From positions 1-51,029 of the forward strand of contig CAYSCX010000017.1 in the NCBI GenBank assembly GCA_964429575.1: DNA of 51,029 nt, written 5' to 3'. Under the pieces are notes generated by a model. The model was not told the origin of the DNA and made no database searches. It saw only the letters and a program-made list of their open reading frames with translations. The translations under genes were made by a program, and so were the position numbers. Positions 22,105 to 31,461 of the stretch are shown here, in pieces (positions within the stretch are counted from its first letter, which is position 1; each line of letters begins with the position of its first letter). Source of the DNA: CAYSCX01 sp964429575. Its GTDB lineage: Bacteria > Desulfobacterota > Binatia > Binatales > Binataceae.

Positions 22105-23463
22105 TCACTCGCCGGGCGCCGGTTCGATCGTGTTTGAACGGGCGAGGGCGGAGAACCACTTGCCGCTTTCTTTCACGATGCGCTTTTGGGTGTCGAAGTC
22201 GCACCAGACGATTCCGAAGCGCTGGGTGAAGCCCTCGGCCCACTCGAAATTGTCGGTGAACGTCCAGTGGAAATAGCCTCGCACGTCGGCGCCCTGCTGA
22301 ATCGCACGGCCGACTTCGGAGATGTATCGGCGCGCAAAGCTGATGCGGCGCTGGTCGTCCACGCGGCCGTCGGGTCCGGGCGCATCGCCGTATGCAGCTC
22401 CATTTTCCGTGACGTAGATCGGCAGCCGGCCGTAGTCTTTCGTCACGCGCAGAATCATTTCTGACAGAGCCTTCGGGAAGACTTCCCAGCCGAAATCGGT
22501 GCGCTCGCCCGGCGGCGCCTGCACGGGCCGTGCGCCGATGTTGTCGTCGCCGGGAACGTGCGTGACCACTGCGCGCGTGTAAAGGTTGATGCCGATGAAG
22601 TCGAGCGGCGCCTTGATGATGTCGAGGTCGCCGGGCTGGACGCCGAGCCGCTCTTCCTGCGAACCCGAAACGAACGCCTGCGGGTAACGGCCGTTCTGCA
22701 CGGTCTCGAGGAACCACGCGTTCGTAAAGTTGTGCCAGCGTGCGGCGGCCGCGCGGTCTTCGGCGGAGCCGGTGTTCGGATAGCACGGGCCCATGCTGAA
22801 CGCGGTGCCGACCGCCTCGGGTTTGTGCTTCGATTCACGAAGCGCGCGCACACCCATTCCTTGCGCGAGATTCACGACGTGGGTCGCACGAATCGCAGCG
22901 GCGGGATCGCGGCGGCCGGGCGCGTGCCAGCCGTTCAGGTATCCGAGGATCGGGAAAACCCACGGCTCGTTGAAGACAATCCAATGCTTGACGCGGTCGC
23001 CGAGGTGCGCGGCGACGACGGCGGCGTAATCGCGAAAGTAGCTGGCGAGGTCGCGATTGGGCCAGCCACCCTCATCCTCGAGCGCCTGCGGCAGGTCCCA
23101 ATGGAACAGCGTGACGAACGGTTTGACCTTGCGCCTCAGCATCTCGTCGATCACGCGGCTGTAGAAGTCGAGTCCCTTGGGGTTCGGCTTGCCCTTGCCG
23201 TCGGGGATGATGCGCGGCCATGAAATCGAGATGCGCGACGCGGTGAGACCCATATCGGACATCATTGCGACGTCGTCGGCGTAGCGATGGTAGTAGTCGC
23301 ACGCGAGGTCGCCGGTGTGTCCGTTCTTGATTTTTCCGGAAGTGTGCGAGAAGCGGTCCCAGATCGATTCGCCCTTGCCATCCTCGTTCCACGCGCCTTC
23401 GATCTGGTAAGACGCGCTGGCGGTGCCCCACAGAAACCCTTTCGGAAAAGTGATCGCCGCCAT
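22105..23463 (-). CDS. Beta-glucosidase, glycoside hydrolase family 1
   Basis: The enzyme hydrolyses terminal beta-D-glucosides by a retaining mechanism. The 452-aa protein opens with the GH1 start FPKGFLWGTASASYQIEGAWNEDG. The acid/base Glu166 lies in VFNEPW and the nucleophile Glu353 in YVTENGA. The conserved GYFHWTFTDNFEWAEGFTQRFG follows near residue 405. Length is standard and there is no signal peptide, so it is cytoplasmic. Confidence 0.97.
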   Translation of the reverse strand: MAAITFPKGFLWGTASASYQIEGAWNEDGKGESIWDRFSHTSGKIKNGHTGDLACDYYHRYADDVAMMSDMGLTASRISISWPRIIPDGKGKPNPKGLDFYSRVIDEMLRRKVKPFVTLFHWDLPQALEDEGGWPNRDLASYFRDYAAVVAAHLGDRVKHWIVFNEPWVFPILGYLNGWHAPGRRDPAAAIRATHVVNLAQGMGVRALRESKHKPEAVGTAFSMGPCYPNTGSAEDRAAAARWHNFTNAWFLETVQNGRYPQAFVSGSQEERLGVQPGDLDIIKAPLDFIGINLYTRAVVTHVPGDDNIGARPVQAPPGERTDFGWEVFPKALSEMILRVTKDYGRLPIYVTENGAAYGDAPGPDGRVDDQRRISFARRYISEVGRAIQQGADVRGYFHWTFTDNFEWAEGFTQRFGIVWCDFDTQKRIVKESGKWFSALARSNTIEPAPGE

Positions 23464-23533
23464 GGGCGGCTAGTTAGCACAGCATTGGTGGAGAGGCGAA
23501 CCGCAGTCGGCGAATACGCGCCGCGCGGCGCGA

Positions 23534-24475
23534 TCAGTCCCCGTGTTGCGCTTCGAGCCAGCGCTCGGCGTCGAGCGCGGCCATGCAACCGGTGCCGGCG
23601 GCGGTGACCGCCTGACGATAGACGCGGTCCGCGACGTCTCCCGCGGCGAATACTCCGTCGACGCTCGTGTAAGTCGAGCCGGCGCGCACCTTGATGTAAC
23701 CGAGTTCGTCCATCTCGAGCTGCCCCTTGAAAATTTCGGTATTGGGCTGGTGTCCGATTGCGACGAAGACCGCGTCGGTCGGGAACTCGCTGTTTGCGCC
23801 GGTCTTCACGTTTTTTAGCCGCACACCGGCTACGCCGGTTTTGTGCTCGCCGTGAATTTCATCGATGACGGAATCCCAGATGAATGCGATTTTCGGATTC
23901 TTGCGCGCGCGCTCCTGCATGATCTTCGACGCGCGCAACTGGTGGCGGCGATGAATAATAGTAACCTTCGTGCAAAACCTGGTGAGGAACGTCGCTTCTT
24001 CCATCGCGGTGTCGCCGCCGCCTACGACGACCGCCTGCTTGTCCTTGAAGAACGCGCCATCGCACGTCGCACACGCGCTGACGCCGTAGCCCATCAGCCG
24101 TTTCTCAGACTCGATGCCCATGAGTTTCGCAGTTGCGCCAGTGGAAATAATCAGCGCGTCGGCGGTGACCACCTTGTCATCCACGACGAGTTCGAACGGG
24201 CGGCGGTCCAGACGCGCCTCGCTCGCATGGCCGGTTTCGAATCGAGTCCCGAAGCGAGCCGCCTGACGGCGAAAGATCTCCATCATCTCGGGACCCTGCA
24301 CGCCATGCTCGAACCCCGGGTAATTCTCGACGTCAGTCGTAATCGTGAGCTGGCCGCCTGGCTCGACGCCCTCGATGAGGAGCGGTTCGAGATTGGCACG
24401 CGACGCGTAAAGCGCGGCGGTGAGGCCGGCGGGGCCCGAACCCAGAATCACGAGGCGCGGTTTTGCGTCTGCCAT
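23534..24475 (-). CDS. trxB: Thioredoxin reductase
   Basis: TrxB transfers electrons from NADPH via FAD to thioredoxin. The 313-aa protein shows the FAD loop LGSGPAGLTAALYASRANL (about 11-29), the redox pair Cys135/Cys138 in ACATCDG, the NADPH loop GGGDTAMEE and the C-terminal FAD motif VDGVFAAGDVAD. It is a standard low-molecular-weight bacterial enzyme. It diverges from moaC across 103 bases, and the low-GC run TTTATTGTAT between them may hold promoter elements. Confidence 0.96.
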   Translation of the reverse strand: MADAKPRLVILGSGPAGLTAALYASRANLEPLLIEGVEPGGQLTITTDVENYPGFEHGVQGPEMMEIFRRQAARFGTRFETGHASEARLDRRPFELVVDDKVVTADALIISTGATAKLMGIESEKRLMGYGVSACATCDGAFFKDKQAVVVGGGDTAMEEATFLTRFCTKVTIIHRRHQLRASKIMQERARKNPKIAFIWDSVIDEIHGEHKTGVAGVRLKNVKTGANSEFPTDAVFVAIGHQPNTEIFKGQLEMDELGYIKVRAGSTYTSVDGVFAAGDVADRVYRQAVTAAGTGCMAALDAERWLEAQHGD

Positions 24476-24578
24476 AGGTCCATTTCGACGGTGTCGCGCG
24501 CCGATGCGGAGTTCGCCGTCGCGGCAAGTTTATTGTATCTGCCGAGCCGGTCAACGTAAGCTCATCGGCGCGAGCACG

Positions 24579-25109
24579 ATGGCAGTCAGGAAAAAAATCG
24601 GCCGGAAGCCGGCGAAGCTAACCCACATCGATCGGCGTGGCCGGATCAAGATGGTCGATGTTGGCGGCAAGAGCGTGACGCGTCGCGAGGCGATCGCGCG
24701 CGGAGCGGTAACAATGTCCGTTGGGGCGGCGGAGGCGATCCGCAAGTCCCATCTGCGCAAGGGCGACGCTCTGGCGACCGCTCGCCTCGCGGGAATCATG
24801 GCAGCGAAGCGCACCCACGAACTCATTCCGCTCTGCCACCAGATTCCGCTCGAGGTTGTCGAAGTCGAGCTGAACTTCCAATCTACGCGCCCGGTCGTGG
24901 AGATCGAAGCGCGCGTCGCAACCAGCGCGAAGACAGGCGTTGAGATGGAAGCGCTGGTGGCCGTGAGCGCAGCGGCGCTTACGATCTATGACATGGCCAA
25001 GGCGGTGGATCGCGGGATGATCATCGGTCCGATTCGGCTGGTCGCAAAGCGTGGCGGGCGAAGCGGCGAGTTCATCCGTCCCGGCGAACGCGGGCTTGGC
25101 GATGGCTGA
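24579..25109 (+). CDS. moaC: Cyclic pyranopterin monophosphate synthase MoaC
   Basis: MoaC rearranges 3',8-cyclo-GTP, made by MoaA, into cyclic pyranopterin monophosphate in molybdenum cofactor synthesis. The 176-aa protein has LTHIDRRGRIKMVDVGGK near the N-terminus (with a short lysine-rich lead), AKRTHELIPLCHQIPL (about 88-103) and TGVEMEALVAVSAAALTIYDMAKAVD (about 125-150). I chose ATG 24579. No other molybdopterin gene is visible in the window. Confidence 0.95.
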   Translation: MAVRKKIGRKPAKLTHIDRRGRIKMVDVGGKSVTRREAIARGAVTMSVGAAEAIRKSHLRKGDALATARLAGIMAAKRTHELIPLCHQIPLEVVEVELNFQSTRPVVEIEARVATSAKTGVEMEALVAVSAAALTIYDMAKAVDRGMIIGPIRLVAKRGGRSGEFIRPGERGLGDG

Positions 25110-25167
25110 GTCGGCCGCCGACGCGCGCTAAACGCACGGCGTCGCATCCGGCGCCATCACTTCAACA

Positions 25168-26379
25168 ATGACAGGCGATCCATTCAGGCTCGCGGGCCGC
25201 GTCATCCTGCGCGAAGGGCGCGACGGACCGGTGCGCGGCGGCAATCCGTGGATATTCTCGAAAGCGATCGCTCGCACTGAACCCACTGGGTTGCCGGCGG
25301 GCGCTGCAGTCGCGGTCACCGACGCAAAAGGAAACGTGATCGGGTGCGGGCACTATCATCCGGCGACGACGATTGCGGTTCGGATGCTGGAATGGAGCGA
25401 TAGCCCGGACCTCGAGTCGGCGCTGGCGCGTCGGCTCAAATCCGCCTTCGCACTTCGGCGCCGGCTGCTCCCGACCGATACCGCCGTCGAGACCGATTGC
25501 TACCGAGTTGTAAACGGTGACGGCGACGGATTGTCAGGAATCGTGATCGATCGCTACGCCGATGTGTATGTCGTGCAGCTCTTGAGCGCCGGTGCGGACC
25601 GTCTGCGCGAATGGCTGGCCGAGGCGATCCGGTCGTCCGGCGCGCCGCGCGCGATACTCGAACGCAGCCAGGGCGCGGTGCGCCGCCAGGAGGGGCTCGA
25701 CGACAACTTGGCTTGTCTTTTCGGACAGAGCGTTGGCGAGGTGGTCGCAACCGAGCACCGTCTCAAGTTCGTCGTCGACCTCGAGCGCGGGCAGAAGACC
25801 GGCGCTTTCCTCGATCAACGTGAGAACCGCGCGCGATTTGGCGCACTCGCGAAAGGTGCGCGGGTGTTCGACGCGTGCTGCTACGGCGCAGCGTTCGCAC
25901 TCGCGGCGCTGGCTGGGGGAGCATCGCGGGTGGTCGCGGCGGACACCTCGGCGCGTGCGCTGGAATTCGCCAAGCGAAACCTCGAACTCAACGGTTTCAC
26001 GGAGCGCGACGTCGAACTGATGCGCACCGATGTGTCCCGTTACATGGCAGAGACGGCTGAGCGGTTCGACCTTGCGGTGTTGGACCCGCCGCCGCTCGCG
26101 CGCAGCCGCGCGGACGCGTCGCGCGCCGGACACCTGTATACGGAGCTGAATGCAAAAGCGATGAATGTGCTTGAACCGGGCGGGATGCTGATGACGTTCT
26201 CCTGTTCAGTGCACTTTCGCGGTGAGGATTTCGTGCGCGCGGTGCGAATCGCGCAGGCCAAATCGGGGCGCAATTTCAAATTGATCGCCCGGCTCGGCGC
26301 CGGCGCAGATCATCCTGTACTTCTTGGTCACGTCGAGGGTGAGTATCTAACCGGACTGCTGCTCGCCGATCTTGGATGA
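25168..26379 (+). CDS. Class I SAM-dependent rRNA methyltransferase, RlmI-like
   Basis: The 403-aa protein has an N-terminal PUA-type RNA-binding domain (LREGRDGPVRGGNPWIFSKAI), a middle EEHD-like region and a C-terminal Rossmann methyltransferase. The latter shows FDACCYGAAFALAAL (motif I) and the catalytic VLDPPPLARSR. These match the RlmI family, which makes 5-methylcytosine in 23S rRNA. It lies 58 bases after moaC on the same strand. Confidence 0.9.
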   Translation: MTGDPFRLAGRVILREGRDGPVRGGNPWIFSKAIARTEPTGLPAGAAVAVTDAKGNVIGCGHYHPATTIAVRMLEWSDSPDLESALARRLKSAFALRRRLLPTDTAVETDCYRVVNGDGDGLSGIVIDRYADVYVVQLLSAGADRLREWLAEAIRSSGAPRAILERSQGAVRRQEGLDDNLACLFGQSVGEVVATEHRLKFVVDLERGQKTGAFLDQRENRARFGALAKGARVFDACCYGAAFALAALAGGASRVVAADTSARALEFAKRNLELNGFTERDVELMRTDVSRYMAETAERFDLAVLDPPPLARSRADASRAGHLYTELNAKAMNVLEPGGMLMTFSCSVHFRGEDFVRAVRIAQAKSGRNFKLIARLGAGADHPVLLGHVEGEYLTGLLLADLG

Positions 26380-26482
26380 GCGCAGCTGATGCGGCTTCGC
26401 ATCACGCGCAGCAAATCTTTGGCTTGCGAAGCTGGCGGGTTTGCTTGAGTATAGGGAAAATTCCGGTTCCGGGACGCGACGG

Positions 26483-27619
26483 ATGAACAAGATCAATTGC
26501 ATGCGGCGGCTGTGGCCACTCGCGACTGTGATGCTCATGCTGAGCGTCGCGGCATGCCATCGCGAGGTCGCGATGCCGCCGCTGCCGGAACGAAACATCA
26601 CCCTCACCGACCGGTTCTTCGATGTGTGGCCCACCAGCGCGACGCGAGCATTCATCGTCGGCGCGCGCGGCAAGGTCCTGCTTACCGAGGACGGCGGGCG
26701 GACCTTTGAACGCATCGACATCGGCACCTACGGCGGTGTGTTCGGAATCCGCATGGCTGACGATCAGAACGGCTACCTGTGCGGACAGGACGGGCTGATC
26801 ATGCGCACGCGCGACGGTGGCCGGCACTGGGAAAAGATCAATTCGCGAACGACCCTGTACATTTTTTCGCTCTCGACGCCGAATCGCCTGAACGCATACT
26901 TCGTCGGAGATCGCTCGCTGGTGCTCAGCACCTCCGACGGCGGCGAGAGTTTCGTCAAGCGCCAGTTGCAGAAGCTCTTTCCCGAGGAGCTGCGCGACTA
27001 CGCGCTCCCGTACGAAGAGCCGGTCCTGTACGGCGTCGATTTCGTAGACCCGCAGAACGGCTGGATCGCCGGCGAGCTCGGCCGAGTCTGGATGACCGCC
27101 AATGGCGGCCAGACCTGGGCGGAGCAGCACGATTCGCTGGTATCACAGTGGAAGAGGCCGCTGGGCCCGGGCGACGATCCCCGCCTCGCTGACTTTCTGT
27201 TGCCGACGCTCTTCTCGGTTTCGTTCCGCGATCGCAAGAACGGCGCGGCGTGCGGGCTGGAGGGCTGGGTCATCCAGACGAGCGATGGCGGCAAGACTTG
27301 GAGGTTCGCGCAACAGGCGGCGAATCCCGGCGACCCACCGGAGACGCTGGTGCCCGGTGAGCCGCGCGGACCCGCCCGCGATCCGCTGTTTTCAATCGAC
27401 CTGTTTGGCCGCCAGCACGGCATGGCGACCGGACTCACCGGCACCGCGCTGACCCTTCAGTCCAACGGTGCGTGGGCGCGCGACCCGGCGGTACCGCCGA
27501 CGCCATTTCCGTTGAGCCAGGTCCGTTTCTTCGACGACATGCATGGCTGGATCGTCGGCTACGGCGTAATCCTCTACACCGAAGACGGCGGCAAGACCTG
27601 GCGGATGTGCCAGGGCTGA
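26483..27619 (+). CDS. YCF48-type beta-propeller lipoprotein
   Basis: The 378-aa protein has a short leader with the lipobox SVAAC (about residues 24-28), so it is probably a lipoprotein. It then carries repeated BNR-like blades such as TEDGGRTFERI, TRDGGRHWEKI, TANGGQTWAEQ, TSDGGKTWRFA and TEDGGKTWRMC. The fold is that of the YCF48/Hcf136 photosystem II assembly factor, but here it is a generic periplasmic propeller. It lies 19 bases before an RND/MMPL transporter, so it may act as a periplasmic partner. Start could also be at 26501. Confidence 0.88.
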   Translation: MNKINCMRRLWPLATVMLMLSVAACHREVAMPPLPERNITLTDRFFDVWPTSATRAFIVGARGKVLLTEDGGRTFERIDIGTYGGVFGIRMADDQNGYLCGQDGLIMRTRDGGRHWEKINSRTTLYIFSLSTPNRLNAYFVGDRSLVLSTSDGGESFVKRQLQKLFPEELRDYALPYEEPVLYGVDFVDPQNGWIAGELGRVWMTANGGQTWAEQHDSLVSQWKRPLGPGDDPRLADFLLPTLFSVSFRDRKNGAACGLEGWVIQTSDGGKTWRFAQQAANPGDPPETLVPGEPRGPARDPLFSIDLFGRQHGMATGLTGTALTLQSNGAWARDPAVPPTPFPLSQVRFFDDMHGWIVGYGVILYTEDGGKTWRMCQG

Positions 27620-27638
27620 GAAAGAAGGCCGCCGCGCA

Positions 27639-30026
27639 ATGACCTGGTACCGGTTGGGCGAATGGATATTGAACCGGCGCTACCTGGTGCTCGGGGTGGT
27701 GGGAACGCTCACGCTATTTTTCGGCTACTTCGCGCTGCAGACACAACTGACGACCAGTTTCGGCGACCTTCTCCCGCAAAACCATCCGTTCGTACAGATC
27801 GCGCACAAGTACGACCGCTACTTCGGCGGGGTGAACAGCGTGACCATCATGGTCGAGGCGCGCGAGGGCACCATCTTCACCCCGGACATTCTGGCGAAGA
27901 TCACGCGCATGACGCACAACATGGATGTCGTCTACGGCATCCAGCATGGCTCGGTGCGTTCGTTGGCGAATGCGAGCTACTTCCGGCCGTTGGCCGGCGG
28001 CGTGATTCTCAACACTCCTGTGCTGCCCGGCGGACGCGTGCCGACCACCAGGGCCGAGATCGAGGAGGTCGTCAGCAACGTTCACAAGAACCCGGGCGTG
28101 GTCTTCGGCCGCTTCGTGTCGCTCGACGATAAAGCCGCGCTCATCGAGGGGAGCTTCCTCGAGACCCGTCTCGACTACCGGCGCATCTTCAACGAAATTT
28201 ACCAGCTCGCCGTCAATCCAGAGCGCAGCGACAATGTCAGGATCTACGTTGGCGGTCAGCCAATCTTGTACGGCTGGGTGTACTACTACACTCCCCAGAT
28301 TTTCTGGATCTTCGTAATCACGGTGATCGCGCTGTGGGTGCTGCTGTACCTGTACTTCCACGACTGGCGCGGAGCGCTGCGGCCGACAATTTCAGGCGTC
28401 ATCTGCGCGATCTGGGGTCTCGGTTTCATCCGGCTGGTCGGACTGAACCTCGACCCGCTGGTGCTGGTCATACCGTTCCTGATAACCGCGCGCGCAGTCA
28501 GCCACTCGGTGCAGATGCACGATCGGTACTACGAGGAGTACTACCGGCTGCGCGACAAGGAGAAAGCGATCCTGTCGTCGTTCTCCGAGCTGTTCGTTCC
28601 GTCGTTTTCGGGAATCGTCGCCGACGCGTTCGGCGTGCTGGTGATCCTGTTGGTGCCCGTGTTGTTCCTCCAGAAGCTGGCGATCGGGGCGAGCTTCTGG
28701 ATCGCCGCGATCATCGTCAGCGAGTTGTTGCTCAATCCGATCGTCTATTACTACCTCGAGCCCCCGCGCATCGAAGTAGTCGAACGGCGCGAGCGAGGAT
28801 TGTTCAAGGGGCTGTTGCGCGGGCTGGCGCGGCCGATGCTGAGTGCGACCGGGCGAGCGGTCACGATGGTCGCGACGGTGATGGTGGTCGCGATGTGCGC
28901 GTACTTCTGGACCGGGCTCAAGATTGGCGACCCGGAGTCGCAGAGTCCGATCCTATGGCCGAACTCGCCGTACAATCGCGCGATGGCGGCGATTCACGAA
29001 AAGTTTGGCGCGACCGAGCAACTGGTAGTGGTCGCGGAACTCAAAAATCGCGAGGCGCTCAATGATCCGAAGCTCTACCATGTGATGGACGCGTATCAGC
29101 GCTACATGGAGCGCGATCCGTCGGTGGGGCGCACGTTCTCGGTGGCGGATCTCCTCTCCAATGGCGGCGCCGCGTTGCGCGAGTTCGAGCCGAAGTGGAA
29201 CGTGCTGCCGTCCACGCGGCTGCGCACCGGGCAACTGATTGGGGGGCTGTTCGCGGGCGCTTCGCCGCTCTCGACTGCATACATCATCACGCCGCGGCGC
29301 GAAGCGACCCAGATGACGGTCTATTGCAAGGACCGCGAGGGCGAGAACGTCCAGCGCGTGGTGAATCGCACCGAGAAGTTCTTCTCGGATCCGGACCACA
29401 CGGTGAAGAACGTGCACTTCGCGCTGGCGGCGGGAATCATCGGTCAACTCGCTGCGGCGAACCAGGAGATACTGGACAATGATCTGTTGCTGAACGTGTT
29501 GGCGTTCACGACCATCTATCTGATCATCCTTTTCACCTATCGCTCATTCATGGCGGGAATTTACCTGTTGTTTCCGCTCGCGCTCGCCAATGCTGCGATC
29601 AACGCATACATGGGCGCCAACGACATCGGCATCAACGTGAACACGCTGCCGGTCGTGACGGTGGGGGTGGGTTTCGGAATCGACTATGCGATCTACGTGG
29701 TGAGCCGGATCATCGAGGAGCGCGCGCTAGGCCGCAAATTGCAGGATGCAACGTTCGCGGCGCTGACTACCTCGGGCAAGGCGGTAGCGTTCACCGCGCT
29801 GACGTTGGTTGCGTCGGTGTTGTTCTGGTACTGGTCGGACATCCGGTTCGACGCCGAGATGGGATTGCTGCTCGCGGTGTGGATGTTCGTGTCGATGCTT
29901 GGTGCGATGACCATCCTGCCGGTCATGATCGTCACCTTCAAACCCAGGTTCATCGAGCGCGAAATGGGGCGGGTGCTGGCCTCGCGCAGACCGGACCTGG
30001 CGCAACGCGCCGTCACGGCGGACTGA
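27639..30026 (+). CDS. RND/MMPL-family transporter
   Basis: The 795-aa protein has two repeats of one helix, a large periplasmic loop and five helices (about 12 helices in total). Loops span about 40-215 and 445-610. Typical motifs are TTSFGDLLPQNHPF after the first helix and VGVGFGIDYAIYVVSRIIEE in the second half. MMPL/HpnN-type RND proteins move lipids, hopanoids or hydrophobic compounds with proton energy. The substrate is not evident. It forms a likely operon with the YCF48 lipoprotein, a pairing often seen in proteobacteria. Confidence 0.92.
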   Translation: MTWYRLGEWILNRRYLVLGVVGTLTLFFGYFALQTQLTTSFGDLLPQNHPFVQIAHKYDRYFGGVNSVTIMVEAREGTIFTPDILAKITRMTHNMDVVYGIQHGSVRSLANASYFRPLAGGVILNTPVLPGGRVPTTRAEIEEVVSNVHKNPGVVFGRFVSLDDKAALIEGSFLETRLDYRRIFNEIYQLAVNPERSDNVRIYVGGQPILYGWVYYYTPQIFWIFVITVIALWVLLYLYFHDWRGALRPTISGVICAIWGLGFIRLVGLNLDPLVLVIPFLITARAVSHSVQMHDRYYEEYYRLRDKEKAILSSFSELFVPSFSGIVADAFGVLVILLVPVLFLQKLAIGASFWIAAIIVSELLLNPIVYYYLEPPRIEVVERRERGLFKGLLRGLARPMLSATGRAVTMVATVMVVAMCAYFWTGLKIGDPESQSPILWPNSPYNRAMAAIHEKFGATEQLVVVAELKNREALNDPKLYHVMDAYQRYMERDPSVGRTFSVADLLSNGGAALREFEPKWNVLPSTRLRTGQLIGGLFAGASPLSTAYIITPRREATQMTVYCKDREGENVQRVVNRTEKFFSDPDHTVKNVHFALAAGIIGQLAAANQEILDNDLLLNVLAFTTIYLIILFTYRSFMAGIYLLFPLALANAAINAYMGANDIGINVNTLPVVTVGVGFGIDYAIYVVSRIIEERALGRKLQDATFAALTTSGKAVAFTALTLVASVLFWYWSDIRFDAEMGLLLAVWMFVSMLGAMTILPVMIVTFKPRFIEREMGRVLASRRPDLAQRAVTAD

Positions 30027-30060
30027 ATCGGGCGCGTCCTATGGACGCCGCACGCTTGAG

Positions 30061-30447
30061 ATGAAGCTCGAGCGCCTCGACCATTTCGGGATCGAAGTCA
30101 CCGATCTCAAACGCGCTGAGCGCTTCTACACGGAGGTGCTTGGGCTGGCAGTGGCCGCACATCTTGGCGACCAGACTCTGCTCGAGTGCGGCGGGCAGAA
30201 CCTGGCGCTGTTTCAAGTCGCGCGCGCGCCGCTTTCGCCAGCCGAACGCCGCCGGCGAATTGCGCATCCGCTTGGCTCCGGTCATCACGCGTTCCGGGTG
30301 ACTCGCGAAGATTTCCTTGCTGCGCGTGAGCGGTTTACCGCTGCGGGCGTCGAGGTGGAAGCAAGTGCTCACAACTGGGGCGATCACGACTGTCTCTACT
30401 TTCTGGATCCGGACGGCAATCTGCTCGAGGTCGTAAGTTACCGCTGA
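30061..30447 (+). CDS. Glyoxalase/VOC-superfamily protein
   Basis: The 128-aa protein has the two beta-alpha-beta-beta-beta modules of VOC metalloenzymes: LDHFGIEVTDLKRAERFYTEVLGL at the start, HHAFRV in the middle and DPDGNLLEVVSY at the end. The His and Glu at these places are the usual metal ligands. Substrates range from methylglyoxal-glutathione to fosfomycin and cannot be deduced. It lies between the RND gene and the ABC pair. Confidence 0.92.
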   Translation: MKLERLDHFGIEVTDLKRAERFYTEVLGLAVAAHLGDQTLLECGGQNLALFQVARAPLSPAERRRRIAHPLGSGHHAFRVTREDFLAARERFTAAGVEVEASAHNWGDHDCLYFLDPDGNLLEVVSYR

Positions 30448-30484
30448 GTGCCATGGCGCGCACGCGGCCAACCGGTTTTGGTGA

Positions 30485-31435
30485 ATGGAAAACGCAAGCG
30501 CGGTCGTCGCAGACGGGCTTCGGAAACGGTTCGGCGCGCGCATAGCGCTCGATGGTGTTTCACTGAGCGTCGCGGCTGGGGAGATCGTCGGCCTGCTCGG
30601 TCCCAACGGCGCCGGCAAGACCACTACACTTTCGATTCTGGCGGGCGTGATAGCTCCCGACTCCGGACGCGCTGAAATCTGCGGACACGACCTGGTCGGC
30701 GCGCCCGCTGCGGCGCGGCGCAGACTCGGCTTGGTCCCACAGTCGCTCGCGCTCTACCCGACGCTTACCGCGCGCGAAAACCTTGAGTTTTTCGGACGCA
30801 TCGAAGGGCTCCGAACTCACGAGGCGCACGGCCGTGCGCTCCGTCTCCTCGACGAGGCCGGACTCGCCGATCGCGCGGACGATCCAGTTGCGGCATTTTC
30901 TGGCGGGATGAAGCGCCGGCTCAATCTCGCGTGCGGGATGATCCACGGTCCGTCCGCACTGCTGCTCGATGAGGCGACGGCGGGAGTTGATCCCCAGTCG
31001 CGAGAGCGAATTTTCGCGGTGGTTGAAGATGCCGCGGCACGCGGCGCCGCGGTGCTCTACAGTACGCACTACATGGAAGAAGTCGAGCGGTTGTGCTTGC
31101 GCGTGGTGCTGATCGATCACGGCCGCGTGGTCGCCGAGGGCGGCGTGCGTGAATTGATCGCTCGCGCGGGCGCGGAGCCCCGCATCGAGCTGCGGACTCT
31201 CCGTCCGCTTGATGCCGGGTGGATTGCGGGATTCGATGGTGTCCGCGAGCTTGCGCGCGATGACGCGGCTGGGCCGGGCGCGTCGCTCGTGCTCAACAAT
31301 GTCGAGCTGGTTCCGGCGGTACTTCAGCGCGCGGCGCAGATCGGCGGCGAGGTCAGCGAGTTCTTCCTGCACCGGCCGAACCTTCAAGACGCGTTTATTG
31401 CGCTTACCGGCCATGCGCTGCGCGACGAACCTTGA
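30485..31435 (+). CDS. ABC transporter ATP-binding protein (DrrA/CcmA type)
   Basis: The 316-aa ATPase shows Walker A LLGPNGAGKTTTLSIL, a Q-loop (VPQSLALYPTLTARENL), signature FSGGMKRRLNLACGM, Walker B ALLLDEATAGVD and a switch His in STHYMEE. The 80-residue C-terminal tail is as in DrrA-type exporters. It lies 26 bases before an ABC-2 permease, with which it forms an exporter. The exported compound is unknown. Confidence 0.95.
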   Translation: MENASAVVADGLRKRFGARIALDGVSLSVAAGEIVGLLGPNGAGKTTTLSILAGVIAPDSGRAEICGHDLVGAPAAARRRLGLVPQSLALYPTLTARENLEFFGRIEGLRTHEAHGRALRLLDEAGLADRADDPVAAFSGGMKRRLNLACGMIHGPSALLLDEATAGVDPQSRERIFAVVEDAAARGAAVLYSTHYMEEVERLCLRVVLIDHGRVVAEGGVRELIARAGAEPRIELRTLRPLDAGWIAGFDGVRELARDDAAGPGASLVLNNVELVPAVLQRAAQIGGEVSEFFLHRPNLQDAFIALTGHALRDEP

Positions 31436-31461
31436 GCCACGCGTGAGCTGACTGGCGCAGC

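Noticed and set aside
26441..27619. YCF48 as a sign of photosynthesis
   Set aside because: No photosystem gene is near and YCF48-like propellers occur widely in non-photosynthetic bacteria beside RND transporters.
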